A DNA stretch of 64,000 nt from WTFY01 sp026713925 (lineage in GTDB: Bacteria; Pseudomonadota; Gammaproteobacteria; UBA4575): contig OY759361.1 in the NCBI GenBank assembly GCA_963662355.1, positions 1,550,001 to 1,614,000 on the forward strand. The letters are read 5' to 3'. The notes below the pieces were generated by a model. The model worked only from the letters and a program-made list of their open reading frames with translations, ran no database searches and had not been told where the DNA came from. Positions 10,820 to 19,293 of this stretch are shown here, piece by piece. Within the stretch, counting starts at the first letter, position 1. Each line of letters opens with the position of its first letter. A program made the translations under genes and the position numbers.

Positions 10820-11215
10820 TCAATAATCCTCCATATAAAGTGACAACTGTATGTCCAGCCACTGGTCCAGCTTCTTGAGTGATTCCATCTGTACGAACAA
10901 CCGTTTCCCCGCGTCCATCAGCCGCGCGGGTATTTCGTTGTACTGGCGGGGGATGTAACCGAGCTTGTGCCCCCTTGTCGTCAGGACTTCGATAGCGAAC
11001 TTGTCATGCACATTTTTAGGCTCGCGGCGCAAACTAAAGCGCTGTCCGGAAGACAAGCTTTCAACCACTTTTTCCGCCTCGTAGTAATTGGTTCCCGCAA
11101 CGTGCATCCGTGCAAGCATGATGTCCTGCGCAAAGGGTATGCGAAGAGCTTTTCCTTTAACGCTTTTCTGGAGAAGCTGTTCAACAAGTTCGGTTTTCTG
11201 AAGCATCTTGTTCAT
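10820..11215 (-). CDS. Small HIRAN-domain protein
   Basis: From the ATG at 11215 the protein has 131 residues. A HIRAN domain fills most of it, seen as MHVAGTNYYEA, RREPKNVHDKFAIEV at 63-77 and GHKLGYIPR at 82-90, with an acidic end. HIRAN domains of the helicase HLTF bind DNA 3' ends. Stand-alone bacterial versions exist, but their targets are mostly unknown. The start was chosen because it lies 2 bp after the stop of the J-domain gene, whereas a longer reading would run deep into that gene. The two genes should form one transcript. The partnership suggests recognition of damaged DNA or another stress substrate together with an Hsp70 system. That is inference only. Confidence 0.82.
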   Translation of the reverse strand: MNKMLQKTELVEQLLQKSVKGKALRIPFAQDIMLARMHVAGTNYYEAEKVVESLSSGQRFSLRREPKNVHDKFAIEVLTTRGHKLGYIPRQYNEIPARLMDAGKRLFVQMESLKKLDQWLDIQLSLYMEDY

Positions 11216-11217
11216 AC

Positions 11218-12057
11218 TCAGTGGGTGGAGCCGGAAGGCGGAAGCAGCATTTCGTACCGACCCTGCAATTCCACCCGGTGTTGCTTGCGACCGGCAATCT
11301 CCTGCTGTAGTTTTTCCTGCTTGGCCTGAATCCACTGGGAGTCTTCAAGTCTGTCCCGATAAGAGAACGGAGGCTCGGTGAGTATCTTGGCAAGCCGATT
11401 GCTCTGTTTTTTAATCTGGGAATTCAGTCGTTTGATTTCCGAGTTGAAATCGTCGGATGCCTTCAGCGGTGGCTTCCCGGAAAGATCCAGCGTTTCGGCC
11501 AAGGCTTTAAGAAGATCAAGATCTCCCTCTCGATAGGCGTGCTGCAACGTGGACCAGATCTGCTTCCCGCGCTCCGCTTTTTCCCCACCCACGTCGGGGT
11601 GGTAATGCTGGCAAATCCGGCGGTACAGGTGCTTCAGTTCACGGTAATGCTCCGGCTTCATCCATTCCACGGTGTCCAACAGACCGATGGAGTGGCGCAG
11701 CTCGCGCTCCTTCTCCTTGATCTCAATGTGAAATTTCTCAAACTCTATACGTATTTCCTCATTGAGGCGTTCAAGCCGTTCAGCGGTAACGGTTTTGCCG
11801 CGGTTGATGTCCGCTTGCAAGATCGAGATGCGCCGCCTCAGTTCCGCCAATTCGACGTCCAGAAGAAATAGCTCATGTTCCAGGTATCCAATATCACGGT
11901 TATACTTGGCCAGGAGCAGGTCTCGTTCGTTGTAAAGCAGAGATTCATGTTCTTCTATGAGCGCACTGAGTTTCTTGCGCAACGCATCGATCTCCTCGAG
12001 TTTGGCAGACATGGAAGGGTGCAAGATTAGATCACTACGTTTTTCGCTGACACCCAT
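11218..12057 (-). CDS. Coiled-coil protein with a J domain (DnaJ-like co-chaperone)
   Basis: The 279-residue protein has a long, charged, heptad-like helix at about residues 17-122 and a J domain around 130-190. The J domain carries the HPD motif at 153-155 within YRRICQHYHPDVGG. A second helical, coiled-coil-prone region spans 205-270. HPD is the residue set that stimulates DnaK ATPase, so it should recruit Hsp70. There is no zinc-finger or client-binding domain of classical DnaJ, so the coiled coils probably bring the client or partner. The ATG at 12057 has a GGGAG ribosome site about 8 bases upstream. The HIRAN gene follows 2 bp after its stop. It is the last GC-rich gene before the tRNA-Thr fragment. 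Confidence 0.82.
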   Translation of the reverse strand: MGVSEKRSDLILHPSMSAKLEEIDALRKKLSALIEEHESLLYNERDLLLAKYNRDIGYLEHELFLLDVELAELRRRISILQADINRGKTVTAERLERLNEEIRIEFEKFHIEIKEKERELRHSIGLLDTVEWMKPEHYRELKHLYRRICQHYHPDVGGEKAERGKQIWSTLQHAYREGDLDLLKALAETLDLSGKPPLKASDDFNSEIKRLNSQIKKQSNRLAKILTEPPFSYRDRLEDSQWIQAKQEKLQQEIAGRKQHRVELQGRYEMLLPPSGSTH

Positions 12058-12223
12058 TACTTACATCTCCCTTAGCGTACAGGTCACTTCACTATCCGAT
12101 GTCTCAGGACCAGGATGTGGGTTATCAGGTAAAGGATATTCAACGGGTCAGTTTTCCGTAAACTCTTACAGTACAGTCTTGCTTGTGCCAATACTTGGCT
12201 CTTGAAATGTATATTGAATAAAT

Positions 12224-12279
12224 TGGTGCCGGAGAGGTGATTCGAACACCCGACCTACTGATTACGAATCAGTTGCTCT
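12224..12279 (-). pseudogene. 3' fragment of a tRNA-Thr (CGU) gene; likely attachment-site remnant
   Basis: Read on the minus strand, these 56 bp match the last three quarters of a tRNA-Thr. They comprise the end of the D stem (AGAGC), anticodon stem ACTGA/TCAGT around loop TTCGTAA, the variable region, a T arm with GTTCGAATC and the 3' acceptor with CCA. The 5' acceptor strand and most of the D arm are absent, and the sequence beyond 12280 does not resemble a tRNA. Its upstream edge is the stop codon of ureD. A 3'-only tRNA copy is what site-specific integration leaves at the far end of an element. Its orientation places the element, and the complete tRNA-Thr, on the higher-coordinate (urease) side. 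No complete copy is seen in the window. Confidence 0.88.
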
Positions 12280-13088
12280 TATTTTTTTCGGATATTCGGT
12301 TTGATACCAACAATAGACTCTCTGATTGCCATCCATATTTGCTGCACTGTCTTTTTTAGCATATCGCCATCTTTGGCCAAAAATTTAATTATCATCCCGC
12401 AATTATTGGGTAAACGTGATGCACCGCCATATATATCTTTGTTTTGTTTCATAAAATTTTGCAACAACTCCAGCAAATGTTGACGGGCATTAGAGCGGTC
12501 AATTAGGTAAATTGTACTCATTCCAATATATATATGCCTTTTACTCAAAAAATTCTTTGAATTCATCCAGTATGTATCCTTTGCGAGCAGTTCATTCTCT
12601 TCGGAATATACTTGTAGAGAACTGTTTAGCTGCTTAAAGATTTGTTTATCGTTTTTTAAAAAATGTAGCAAAAATGAATCTGTTATAACCGCAGTGCTGC
12701 TGAGATCTGCGAAAACATTAGTTTTTGAGTTTAATTTTGATTCTGGAAAAAGTATCAACGGGTCAGACATGTACTCCATGTAGGAATTCCCGGTGACATT
12801 GACATCAACCGATTGATATGCCATGCCCTTGGGCATTCCATGCACAATGGTCGAAGCCTGGGTCGTAATATGGCTATATGAATTTGAATTGGCTACTACA
12901 CCTGTTACGAGGCTATCATCTTCATATATCCCCCCTGATGCTGACTGGATATATATGTTAGCCATTCCGGGGGGATCATTTTCAAAATATTGAGCTTTGC
13001 ATATGTGAAAAGGATAAGATGCATACTGATTTTTCAGATAAGTTTTCCCATTCTGGCCCGTGGAAAACTCGAGTGACAATTTACCCAT
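12279..13088 (-). CDS. ureD: Urease accessory protein UreD (UreH)
   Basis: The 269-residue protein fits the UreD scaffold that holds apo-urease together with UreF and UreG during nickel insertion. The recognisable core is GGIYEDDSLVTGVV followed by the ITTQAST segment, with the usual beta-rich layout and length. It is the last gene of the urease operon, 13 bp after ureG. Its stop codon lies right at the broken edge of the tRNA-Thr fragment, so the island boundary passes just behind it. The C-terminus (GIKPNIRKK) could have been slightly altered by that junction. The gene is the most AT-rich of the operon. Confidence 0.9.
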   Translation of the reverse strand: MGKLSLEFSTGQNGKTYLKNQYASYPFHICKAQYFENDPPGMANIYIQSASGGIYEDDSLVTGVVANSNSYSHITTQASTIVHGMPKGMAYQSVDVNVTGNSYMEYMSDPLILFPESKLNSKTNVFADLSSTAVITDSFLLHFLKNDKQIFKQLNSSLQVYSEENELLAKDTYWMNSKNFLSKRHIYIGMSTIYLIDRSNARQHLLELLQNFMKQNKDIYGGASRLPNNCGMIIKFLAKDGDMLKKTVQQIWMAIRESIVGIKPNIRKK

Positions 13089-13101
13089 GCATTTTTATGT
13101 T

Positions 13102-13728
13102 TTAACTAAACAGCACGTTATTGATTATATGATCTGCAACTTCTTGTATGCCCGCACCAGTTTTACAATTTGTTAGTGCGAGAGGTTTGCCGTCTCTTAC
13201 TTCTTGTCCTTCTTTGACCATCAAATTTATATCTGCACCAACATAAGGAGCTAAGTCGACTTTATTAATAACCAGCAAATCTGATTGCACGATACCAGGC
13301 CCTCTTTTGCGAGGAATGTCATCTCCTTCAGAAGTGTCAATTACAAACATCCAGTAATCTACAAGATCTAGAGAAAAAGTAGATGCCAGGTTATCTCCAC
13401 CACTTTCTATCAATACAACTTCTAGGTTTTCAAACTTTCTCTCCAGCAGTTCTGCAGCCTGCATATTTAAGGTGGGATCTTCTCGAATGACAGTATGTGG
13501 ACAAGCGCCTGCTTCTACCGCTACTACTCGTTCCGATGCAAGCAGTCCAGATTGTTGCAAGCGCTTAGCATCCTCTCGAGTGACCAAATCATTAGTGATA
13601 ACAGCAATTTCATTTCCACGGTTACTAAATATTGGGATCAATTGCTCTATTAAGGCTGTTTTCCCGGAGCCGACTGGCCCGCCAATGCCAACACGCGCAG
13701 GACCGTTACTAAGTGCCTGTCTGTTCAT
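13102..13728 (-). CDS. ureG: Urease accessory GTPase UreG
   Basis: The 208-residue SIMIBI-class GTPase couples GTP hydrolysis to nickel delivery into urease. It shows the P-loop GPVGSGKT at 17-24, the nickel-binding Cys-Pro-His motif in GACPHTVIRED and the guanine-specificity motif NKVD. Length is typical for the family. The ATG at 13728 was chosen over an upstream in-frame start because it overlaps the ureC stop as ATGA, giving normal translational coupling, and because the longer form would add 16 residues lying inside ureC. ureD follows 13 bp downstream. Confidence 0.95.
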   Translation of the reverse strand: MNRQALSNGPARVGIGGPVGSGKTALIEQLIPIFSNRGNEIAVITNDLVTREDAKRLQQSGLLASERVVAVEAGACPHTVIREDPTLNMQAAELLERKFENLEVVLIESGGDNLASTFSLDLVDYWMFVIDTSEGDDIPRKRGPGIVQSDLLVINKVDLAPYVGADINLMVKEGQEVRDGKPLALTNCKTGAGIQEVADHIINNVLFS

Positions 13729-15437
13729 CGCAGCATGTAGCGTTGAGTTAATGGAAGGGTCTTGGCAGGTTCGCACGTTGCAAGGTCTCCATCGACAAAT
13801 ACCTCAAACGTTTCAGGGTTAACAGTTATTTTTGGACAGGAACTGTTATGTAACATGTGTCCTTTATTAAGTTTTCGGGTTCCTTGTGCAGCTAAGTTTA
13901 TCTTTTGGAGCTTTAATTTCTCTCCTACACCTGCATCTATTGCAGACTGGTTGACAAAGTTTACACTCAAGTCTTGCTTAGCGTTACCAAATGCTCCCCA
14001 TTGTGGCCGCATGATCATTGGCTCACAGGTCATTAACGATGCAGCGCTGTCACCCATCGCAGAATAGATGATAAATCCACCTTTCACTATCAGTTCGGGC
14101 TTAATGCCAAAGAATGCAGGTTTCCATAACACTATATCTGCTATTTTCCCTTTTTCTAGGGAACCGATGTACTGATCTATTCCAAATGTGCGCGCTGCGT
14201 TAATTGTGTATTTGGCTATATAACGTTTTATCCTTTCATTATCACCACGCGCTGTAGTTTCTTCGGAAAGACGTCCGCGCTGGTCCTTCATTTTGCTTGC
14301 AAGTTGCCAAGTGCGGCATATAACTTCATTGATTCTTCCCATACCTTGGCTGTCTGAGCCCAGCATGGAAATGGCCCCAAGGTCATGAAGCACATCTTCT
14401 GCCGCAATGGTTTGTGCACGAATACGGCTTTCAGCAAATGCGACATCTTCCGGAATTGCAGGGTTTAAATGGTGACAAACCATTGTCATATCTAGATGCT
14501 CATCAAAAGTATTGACAGTGTATGGATTTGTTGGGTTAGTTGAGGAAGGCAAGCAATTGTATTCTCCAGCAACTCGAATGATGTCGGGTGCATGCCCACC
14601 TCCCGCACCCTCTGTGTGATACATGTGAATAGTTCGGCCATTGATAGCAGCCAAGGTGTTTTCAACAAAGCCACTTTCATTTAACGTGTCTGTATGTAGC
14701 TGAACTTGAAAATCGAAGTCATCTGCAACAGAAAGACAAGTATCGATTACTGCGGGCATCGCGCCCCAATCCTCATGAATCTTTAGACCAATACTGCCTC
14801 CCTTTAACTGATCAATCAAAGATCTAGGTTTTGATGAGTTGCCACGTCCTAAAAAACCAAAATTGATTGGCCATTGCTCTGAAGCTTGTAACATCTTGCC
14901 AACATTCCAAGCGCCGCCACAATCAATACCAACAGTTATTGGGCCCAGTGACCCTCCAATCATTGTAGTAATACCGGAACTGATCGCATGCTCGCATAAC
15001 TGTGCACTATCAAAATGTACATGTACGTCGATGCCTCCTGGTGTTGCAATTAATCCCTCTGCATCGCGCACAGTTGTCGCTGCACCACAGATAAGGTTGT
15101 GGTCTACATTATCCATCACGGCAGGGTTTCCGGCTTTTCCGACTCCTGCAACTAGATTTTCTTTAATCCCGATGTCGGCTTTTACAATTCCTAGGACAGG
15201 GTCAATAATCAGGGCATTACTGATCAGCATATCTAGAGAACCAGCAGCACTGTCGTAACCAGGTGTTAGTCCTAGGCCATCGCGTAATGTCTTACCGCCG
15301 CCATGCAAGCATTCATCACCAAAAACAGCATAGTCATGTTCTACTTCTGCCAAAAGTGAAGTATCGCCAAGACGTACTGCGTCTCCTGTTGTAGGGCCGT
15401 ACATTGAGGCATATTCTTTTCTTGATACTTCAATCAT
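13725..15437 (-). CDS. ureC: Urease alpha subunit with an unusual pocket loop
   Basis: The 570-residue catalytic subunit hydrolyses urea to ammonia and carbamate at a dinickel site. Ligands visible are H139 and H141, the lysine to be carbamylated K219, H248, H274 and D362. Catalytic H322 and the mobile-flap cysteine C321 lie in MVCHHL. Compared with Klebsiella UreC numbering, the offset is +5 at H139/H141 but +2 from K219 onward, so three residues are missing between them. The gap falls in the loop normally reading GGGTGPxxGTxATTCTPG, here GGSLGPITVGIDCGGAWN (161-178). That loop contributes a urea-contacting Ala in known structures. A strong AAGGAG precedes the ATG, inside the end of ureAB. 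The stop overlaps ureG. Confidence 0.95.
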   Translation of the reverse strand: MIEVSRKEYASMYGPTTGDAVRLGDTSLLAEVEHDYAVFGDECLHGGGKTLRDGLGLTPGYDSAAGSLDMLISNALIIDPVLGIVKADIGIKENLVAGVGKAGNPAVMDNVDHNLICGAATTVRDAEGLIATPGGIDVHVHFDSAQLCEHAISSGITTMIGGSLGPITVGIDCGGAWNVGKMLQASEQWPINFGFLGRGNSSKPRSLIDQLKGGSIGLKIHEDWGAMPAVIDTCLSVADDFDFQVQLHTDTLNESGFVENTLAAINGRTIHMYHTEGAGGGHAPDIIRVAGEYNCLPSSTNPTNPYTVNTFDEHLDMTMVCHHLNPAIPEDVAFAESRIRAQTIAAEDVLHDLGAISMLGSDSQGMGRINEVICRTWQLASKMKDQRGRLSEETTARGDNERIKRYIAKYTINAARTFGIDQYIGSLEKGKIADIVLWKPAFFGIKPELIVKGGFIIYSAMGDSAASLMTCEPMIMRPQWGAFGNAKQDLSVNFVNQSAIDAGVGEKLKLQKINLAAQGTRKLNKGHMLHNSSCPKITVNPETFEVFVDGDLATCEPAKTLPLTQRYMLR

Positions 15438-15439
15438 TA

Positions 15440-16135
15440 TTAAGCTCCTTTGAATCCTCGAACTTTTGCTTGAATAAGTGCTTCTTTTTTTACAATTTCA
15501 TTAGATGTTGAGCCATTAGTTAAGCTATTTAAGCCGTACACTTCACCTGTTCCACCAAATTTAACCAGTTGTACCTCTTTGCTTTCTCCAGGTTCAAATC
15601 GTACAGCTGTTCCAGCTGGAATATCTAAATGCTTTCCAAATGCATCTTCCCGATTAAAATCTAGTTCGGAATTCACTTCAAAAAAGTGGAAATGACTACC
15701 AATCTGTACTGGGCGATCCCCGGTATTTAACACTTTTAGCCTTATTGAGTGTTTGCCAGCGTTAATTTGTACATTTCCGTCCCCAGGAATTATTTCTCCA
15801 GGATACATGCTATCTTCAATCTTGGTTTTACCTGGACGGATAGGCTCATGCACAGTGACCAGCTTGGTTCCATCAGGGAAAGTTGCCTCAACTTGCAGCA
15901 TATGCATCATCTCGCCTACACCAGGCATAACATCATCTGTACTTAACAATTTTGAGCCGTAGCTGATTAGTTCTGCAACGCTACGACCTTCTCTTGCCCC
16001 TTCAAGAATTTCATCAGCAATAATGGCTGTTGCTTCGGGGTGGTTTAACAGGAGTCCTTTTTTTCTTCTCTTTCTCGCAATTTCAGCAGCTGTATATATT
16101 GTTAAACGCTCTAGTTCAGTTGGTGTTAGCAGCAT
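15440..16135 (-). CDS. ureAB: Fused urease gamma-beta subunit
   Basis: The 231-residue chain joins two structural subunits that most bacteria encode separately. Residues 1-100 are the gamma subunit, starting MLLTPTELERL and containing NHPEATAIIADEILEGAR. Residues from about 108 are the beta subunit, with PGEIIPGDG, NTGDRPVQIGSHFHFFEVN, and RFEPGE. The same gamma-beta fusion is known from Helicobacter UreA, though Helicobacter is not a close relative on other genes here. The ATG has a GGAG ribosome site 9 bases upstream. The ureC gene starts 2 bp after its stop. Together with UreC it should build the urease trimer core. Confidence 0.93.
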   Translation of the reverse strand: MLLTPTELERLTIYTAAEIARKRRKKGLLLNHPEATAIIADEILEGAREGRSVAELISYGSKLLSTDDVMPGVGEMMHMLQVEATFPDGTKLVTVHEPIRPGKTKIEDSMYPGEIIPGDGNVQINAGKHSIRLKVLNTGDRPVQIGSHFHFFEVNSELDFNREDAFGKHLDIPAGTAVRFEPGESKEVQLVKFGGTGEVYGLNSLTNGSTSNEIVKKEALIQAKVRGFKGA

Positions 16136-16164
16136 AGATTTTCTCCAGAAGATTGGATCATTAA

Positions 16165-16845
16165 TTAGTTTGCGAAAAGTCTTGTATCAGAGTTTTCATG
16201 GCGCATAGATGCGATGTCTGAAAAAGGCGTGAATCCATGAATCTCTTCTACATCTGGTATGGGCCAAGTCAAGATTTCGGAAATTAATTCACGAAGTTTT
16301 ATAAGGCTCTGCTGGCAATCAATATGGCTTATCAGACCAAGACGCAAAGCTGCACTGAGTACCGAAATACAGAAATTGTAGGCCGATAACATCAGTACTG
16401 GAGTTTTAGACAAGCCGATTGAATGCCAAATCAGTCCTTGAGCTATCGGCAAATGTCCATACGCATGATTTTTTTGGATCAAAGTTTGGTATTGCTGTGC
16501 GACTGGATTATTTAGCTTGCTGTATGTTGCCAATAAAGCTGACCCTAACCTTTTTGATCCTTCTCTTAGTTCGCTTGAAAAAGTCATGCATTCCACAAGA
16601 TTGTCGACAGGGATGACTGTTTCGAAATCGTTTGCACGATCAAAGCAATGAGCCAGCACAACACGCTCAAATGACCCCCATCTATATAGAAGCTGACACT
16701 CGATAAAGCTTTCAACTCCACTTATCGAGGTGATAACTTTGTCATTCGTTAGCATTTCCAGTCCCCAGGAAAAAGAAATGGCGCCAGAAGGGAAAAAACT
16801 ATCTCCATGTTGAAGAAGTATAAGAATCTGGTCATCTTCAATCAT
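16165..16845 (-). CDS. ureF: Urease accessory protein UreF
   Basis: This helical protein of 226 residues fits UreF. It has the family opening DSFFPSGAISFSWGLE, the GSKRLG segment and HLPIAQGLIW. UreF bridges UreD and UreG in the activation complex and is thought to control GTP use during nickel insertion. The ATG at 16845 is preferred over an upstream TTG at 16860. It overlaps the end of ureE by 8 bp, which suggests translational coupling. The ureAB gene follows after 29 bp. Family identity is clear from length, motif and position even though UreF proteins diverge strongly. Confidence 0.92.
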   Translation of the reverse strand: MIEDDQILILLQHGDSFFPSGAISFSWGLEMLTNDKVITSISGVESFIECQLLYRWGSFERVVLAHCFDRANDFETVIPVDNLVECMTFSSELREGSKRLGSALLATYSKLNNPVAQQYQTLIQKNHAYGHLPIAQGLIWHSIGLSKTPVLMLSAYNFCISVLSAALRLGLISHIDCQQSLIKLRELISEILTWPIPDVEEIHGFTPFSDIASMRHENSDTRLFAN

Positions 16846-17287
16846 GGTTGGCTCGCACAATCTTTCCTTGTATAAAGAAATCTTTTAAACGATCAAGGTA
16901 GATGTCTTCCGGGCTTTCAAGCGCTATATGAAGGCACTCGTCTTTAAACTTAACTCGCCAATGCATATTGCCAGCAAAGTAACCAAGTTCAATGGCACTT
17001 GGGATATCATTCGGCTTGAGTGAAAGCCATCGATCTTTGGACATTTTAACTACTATGGCACGATCGCTTTCAAGCAGTAAAACCGCACCATTGGTTAATC
17101 TCGTTTCCCGGGAAATAGAAATCGCGCAATCTGTGCCACGGTCCGTTTCCACGCGAAAGCGCCGGCGCTGTAAATTAGGGTGGTCCAGAACAATGTATTC
17201 GACTTTGTTCTGGTGAGACAAATCGTGAAGTCGACTCGATAGTTTCGAGTCATGTGAATGTCCGAGAACATCAGTTATCTGGATCAT
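16838..17287 (-). CDS. ureE: Urease accessory nickel-binding protein UreE
   Basis: The 149-residue protein matches UreE, the nickel carrier that feeds UreG. The C-terminal metal-binding domain shows ELGYFAGNMHWRVKF, corresponding to the conserved GN-H stretch. It lacks the His-rich tail found in some UreE proteins, so metal storage capacity should be low. It is the first gene of the operon ureE-ureF-ureAB-ureC-ureG-ureD. The 271 bp between it and the glutamine synthetase homologue (17288-17558) hold no gene and should contain the operon promoter. I could not pick a convincing one. No urea transporter or nickel permease gene is adjacent. Confidence 0.9.
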   Translation of the reverse strand: MIQITDVLGHSHDSKLSSRLHDLSHQNKVEYIVLDHPNLQRRRFRVETDRGTDCAISISRETRLTNGAVLLLESDRAIVVKMSKDRWLSLKPNDIPSAIELGYFAGNMHWRVKFKDECLHIALESPEDIYLDRLKDFFIQGKIVRANHD

Positions 17288-17558
17288 GTGGATGTAGCTT
17301 TTACTTTTTGCTGGTCACGATGTTTATCCATAGGGAGCCAACCTGTACTGATAGCTAGGGGATAAAGCTTGCAATCAGTAAAATGTAGTGGCTGCATTCA
17401 AATCCCTTTACTAAACATTCCGGTTTTGTTGAAGTCTTTAAGATGTATTTTTGTCTTCGTTCGTGTCCGTGTTTTTCATTCACCTATTAAGTACTTGGCA
17501 GTCGGGGCATGCTGGCCTAAATTATTGCAATTGAAACACCTAACCCCGCAATTATGAG

Positions 17559-18866
17559 TTAACAGTCCAGTGTGGCCTGTCTTTCCCACTGACTGAGATG
17601 ACTTGTATAGTCGTGCCACTCCATCATCTTCAATTTAATATAGGAATCTATGACCTCTACACCAAGCTCATTTTTTAATGTTTTATTCTTCTCAAGTAAC
17701 CTCAGTGCATCCAATAGGGTCGCCGGCAGTTTTTTAGCGGAACGCAATTTATCACCTTCTTCGTACATATTAATAAAGCTAGGTTTTCCAGGGTCACGTT
17801 TATTTTTAATTCCATCCAGTCCGGCAGCAATCACTGCAGCTTGTGCTAGATAAGGATTAGTAGCACCATCCATTAGACGCAGCTCGAATCGGCCATCATC
17901 AGGAACACGAATCATGTGGGTACGATTGTTCCCTGAGTAGGTTACTGCATTGGGTGACCATGTTGCGCCCGAAGCAGTCCTTGATGCATCAATCCTTTTA
18001 TAACTGTTCACTGCAGGGTTGAATATTGCACAAAGTGAAACGGCATGTTCCATGATACCGCCCAGGAAGTGGTAGGCCAGTTTTGATAAGCCAAGCTTGT
18101 CAGCCTTGTTTAAGAACAGATTTTTTTCTCCTGTTCTACTCCAAACAGAAACATGCGTATGGCACCCGTTACCTGTTAGGTTTGGGAATGGTTTAGGCAT
18201 GAATGTTGCCCGCATGCCATGATTTTCAGCGATAGTTTTTGTCATGTATTTAAAAAATACATGACGGTCTGCAGTGGTTAGTACATCGTTATAGTCCCAG
18301 TTCATTTCGAACTGGCCATTAGCATCTTCATGATCATTTTGATACGGCCCCCAGCCCAGTTTCAGCATACAGTCGCAGATTTCCTTTACTACTGGATAAC
18401 GACGCATTAAGGCCTGTTGGTCATAGCAAGGCTTGGACTGGGTATCAAAGGGATCCGATAGAGAATTTCCTTCCTGGTTAATCAGAAAATATTCACATTC
18501 AACGCCCGTTTTAACCCGGTAGCCCTTCTGTCGAGCTTTCGCAACTTGCCTTTTTAATGCAATTCTTGGAGAAGCCTCAACTTCTTTGCCGTCCATCCAC
18601 AGGTCGGACGCTAACCAGCCAACTTCAGGTTTCCAAGGCAGTTGAATCAAGCTGTCGGGGTCAGGCACACCAAACATATCAGGGTCTGCAGGCGTCATGT
18701 CCAGCCATGCTGCAAATCCAGCAAACCCGGCTCCATCTTTTTGCATACTTTTTATTGCACGGGCAGGAACCAGTTTTGCGCGCAAAACACCAAACAAATC
18801 CACAAAGCTAACAAGAAAGTATTTGATTCCTTTGTTTTTGGCGATTTGAGCTAGATCTTTTGCCAT
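17559..18866 (-). CDS. Glutamine synthetase family protein, GlnT / gamma-glutamylmethylamide synthetase type
   Basis: The 435-residue protein has the glutamine synthetase fold: an N-terminal FVDLFGVLRAKLVPA segment, the metal-binding ECEYFL and NGQFEMNWDY motifs, GNGCHTHVSVW with the ATP/glutamate-site His, and the RFELRLMDGATNPYLA region. These proteins ligate ammonia, or a small amine such as methylamine, to glutamate using ATP. Sequence alone does not decide which. GlnT-type enzymes lack the adenylylation control of GlnA. A GGAGA ribosome site 8 bases before the ATG supports the start. It lies upstream of the urease operon on the same strand, so capturing urease-derived ammonia is a natural reading, but a role in gamma-glutamyl amide synthesis is equally possible. 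Confidence 0.85.
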   Translation of the reverse strand: MAKDLAQIAKNKGIKYFLVSFVDLFGVLRAKLVPARAIKSMQKDGAGFAGFAAWLDMTPADPDMFGVPDPDSLIQLPWKPEVGWLASDLWMDGKEVEASPRIALKRQVAKARQKGYRVKTGVECEYFLINQEGNSLSDPFDTQSKPCYDQQALMRRYPVVKEICDCMLKLGWGPYQNDHEDANGQFEMNWDYNDVLTTADRHVFFKYMTKTIAENHGMRATFMPKPFPNLTGNGCHTHVSVWSRTGEKNLFLNKADKLGLSKLAYHFLGGIMEHAVSLCAIFNPAVNSYKRIDASRTASGATWSPNAVTYSGNNRTHMIRVPDDGRFELRLMDGATNPYLAQAAVIAAGLDGIKNKRDPGKPSFINMYEEGDKLRSAKKLPATLLDALRLLEKNKTLKNELGVEVIDSYIKLKMMEWHDYTSHLSQWERQATLDC

Positions 18867-19293
18867 GTGTGTTCTCCAAAGGTGGGGTTCTAGTATCCGG
18901 CTTTGATGAAATGAATAATTTTTTTAATATTTATTATGTTACACAAACTATTAGGCATCATTGAGGGTATCATCTACTAATGGTTTAGGGAATTGGAGAT
19001 CACCAATTGGTTATATGTAGTTGACATCCAGGCAGATGCTTGCGCGTGGTAAGCGATGCATGCCGTACGGGTGCAATACGTGATAAGGGGAGTGCCAGAT
19101 GGCACCAGTTCAACAAATCTTCTGTTCCGGTATCACGCAAAAAACTTTCTATGGCAAAAGATGCCCCCAGACTACTCATCATCTTAAAATGTTCTGAGAC
19201 ATCAATCAGGTCCAGTAATGGGTTTTTTGGTTCTTGAAGAATGTGACAGTAGATTCATTCTACATTCCTAGCTCAATTGACACCCAGCATCCT
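18867..19293. other. Intergenic region between divergent glnT-like and GNAT genes
   Basis: About 430 bp carry no recognisable gene. The part next to the glutamine synthetase start is very AT-rich (18910-18950) and probably contains its promoter. Short open frames exist on both strands between 19000 and 19237 but match nothing I recognise and lack ribosome sites. The last 60 bp could be an N-terminal extension of the GNAT gene if a GTG at 19243 or a TTG at 19234 is used. Confidence 0.4.

Noticed and set aside
12224..12279. A functional tRNA-Thr
   Set aside because: The 5' acceptor strand and D arm are missing, so it cannot fold or be processed as a tRNA.
17288..17558. Small plus-strand open frame between ureE and the glutamine synthetase homologue
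   Set aside because: No ribosome site and no similarity. The interval is expected to hold the urease promoter.
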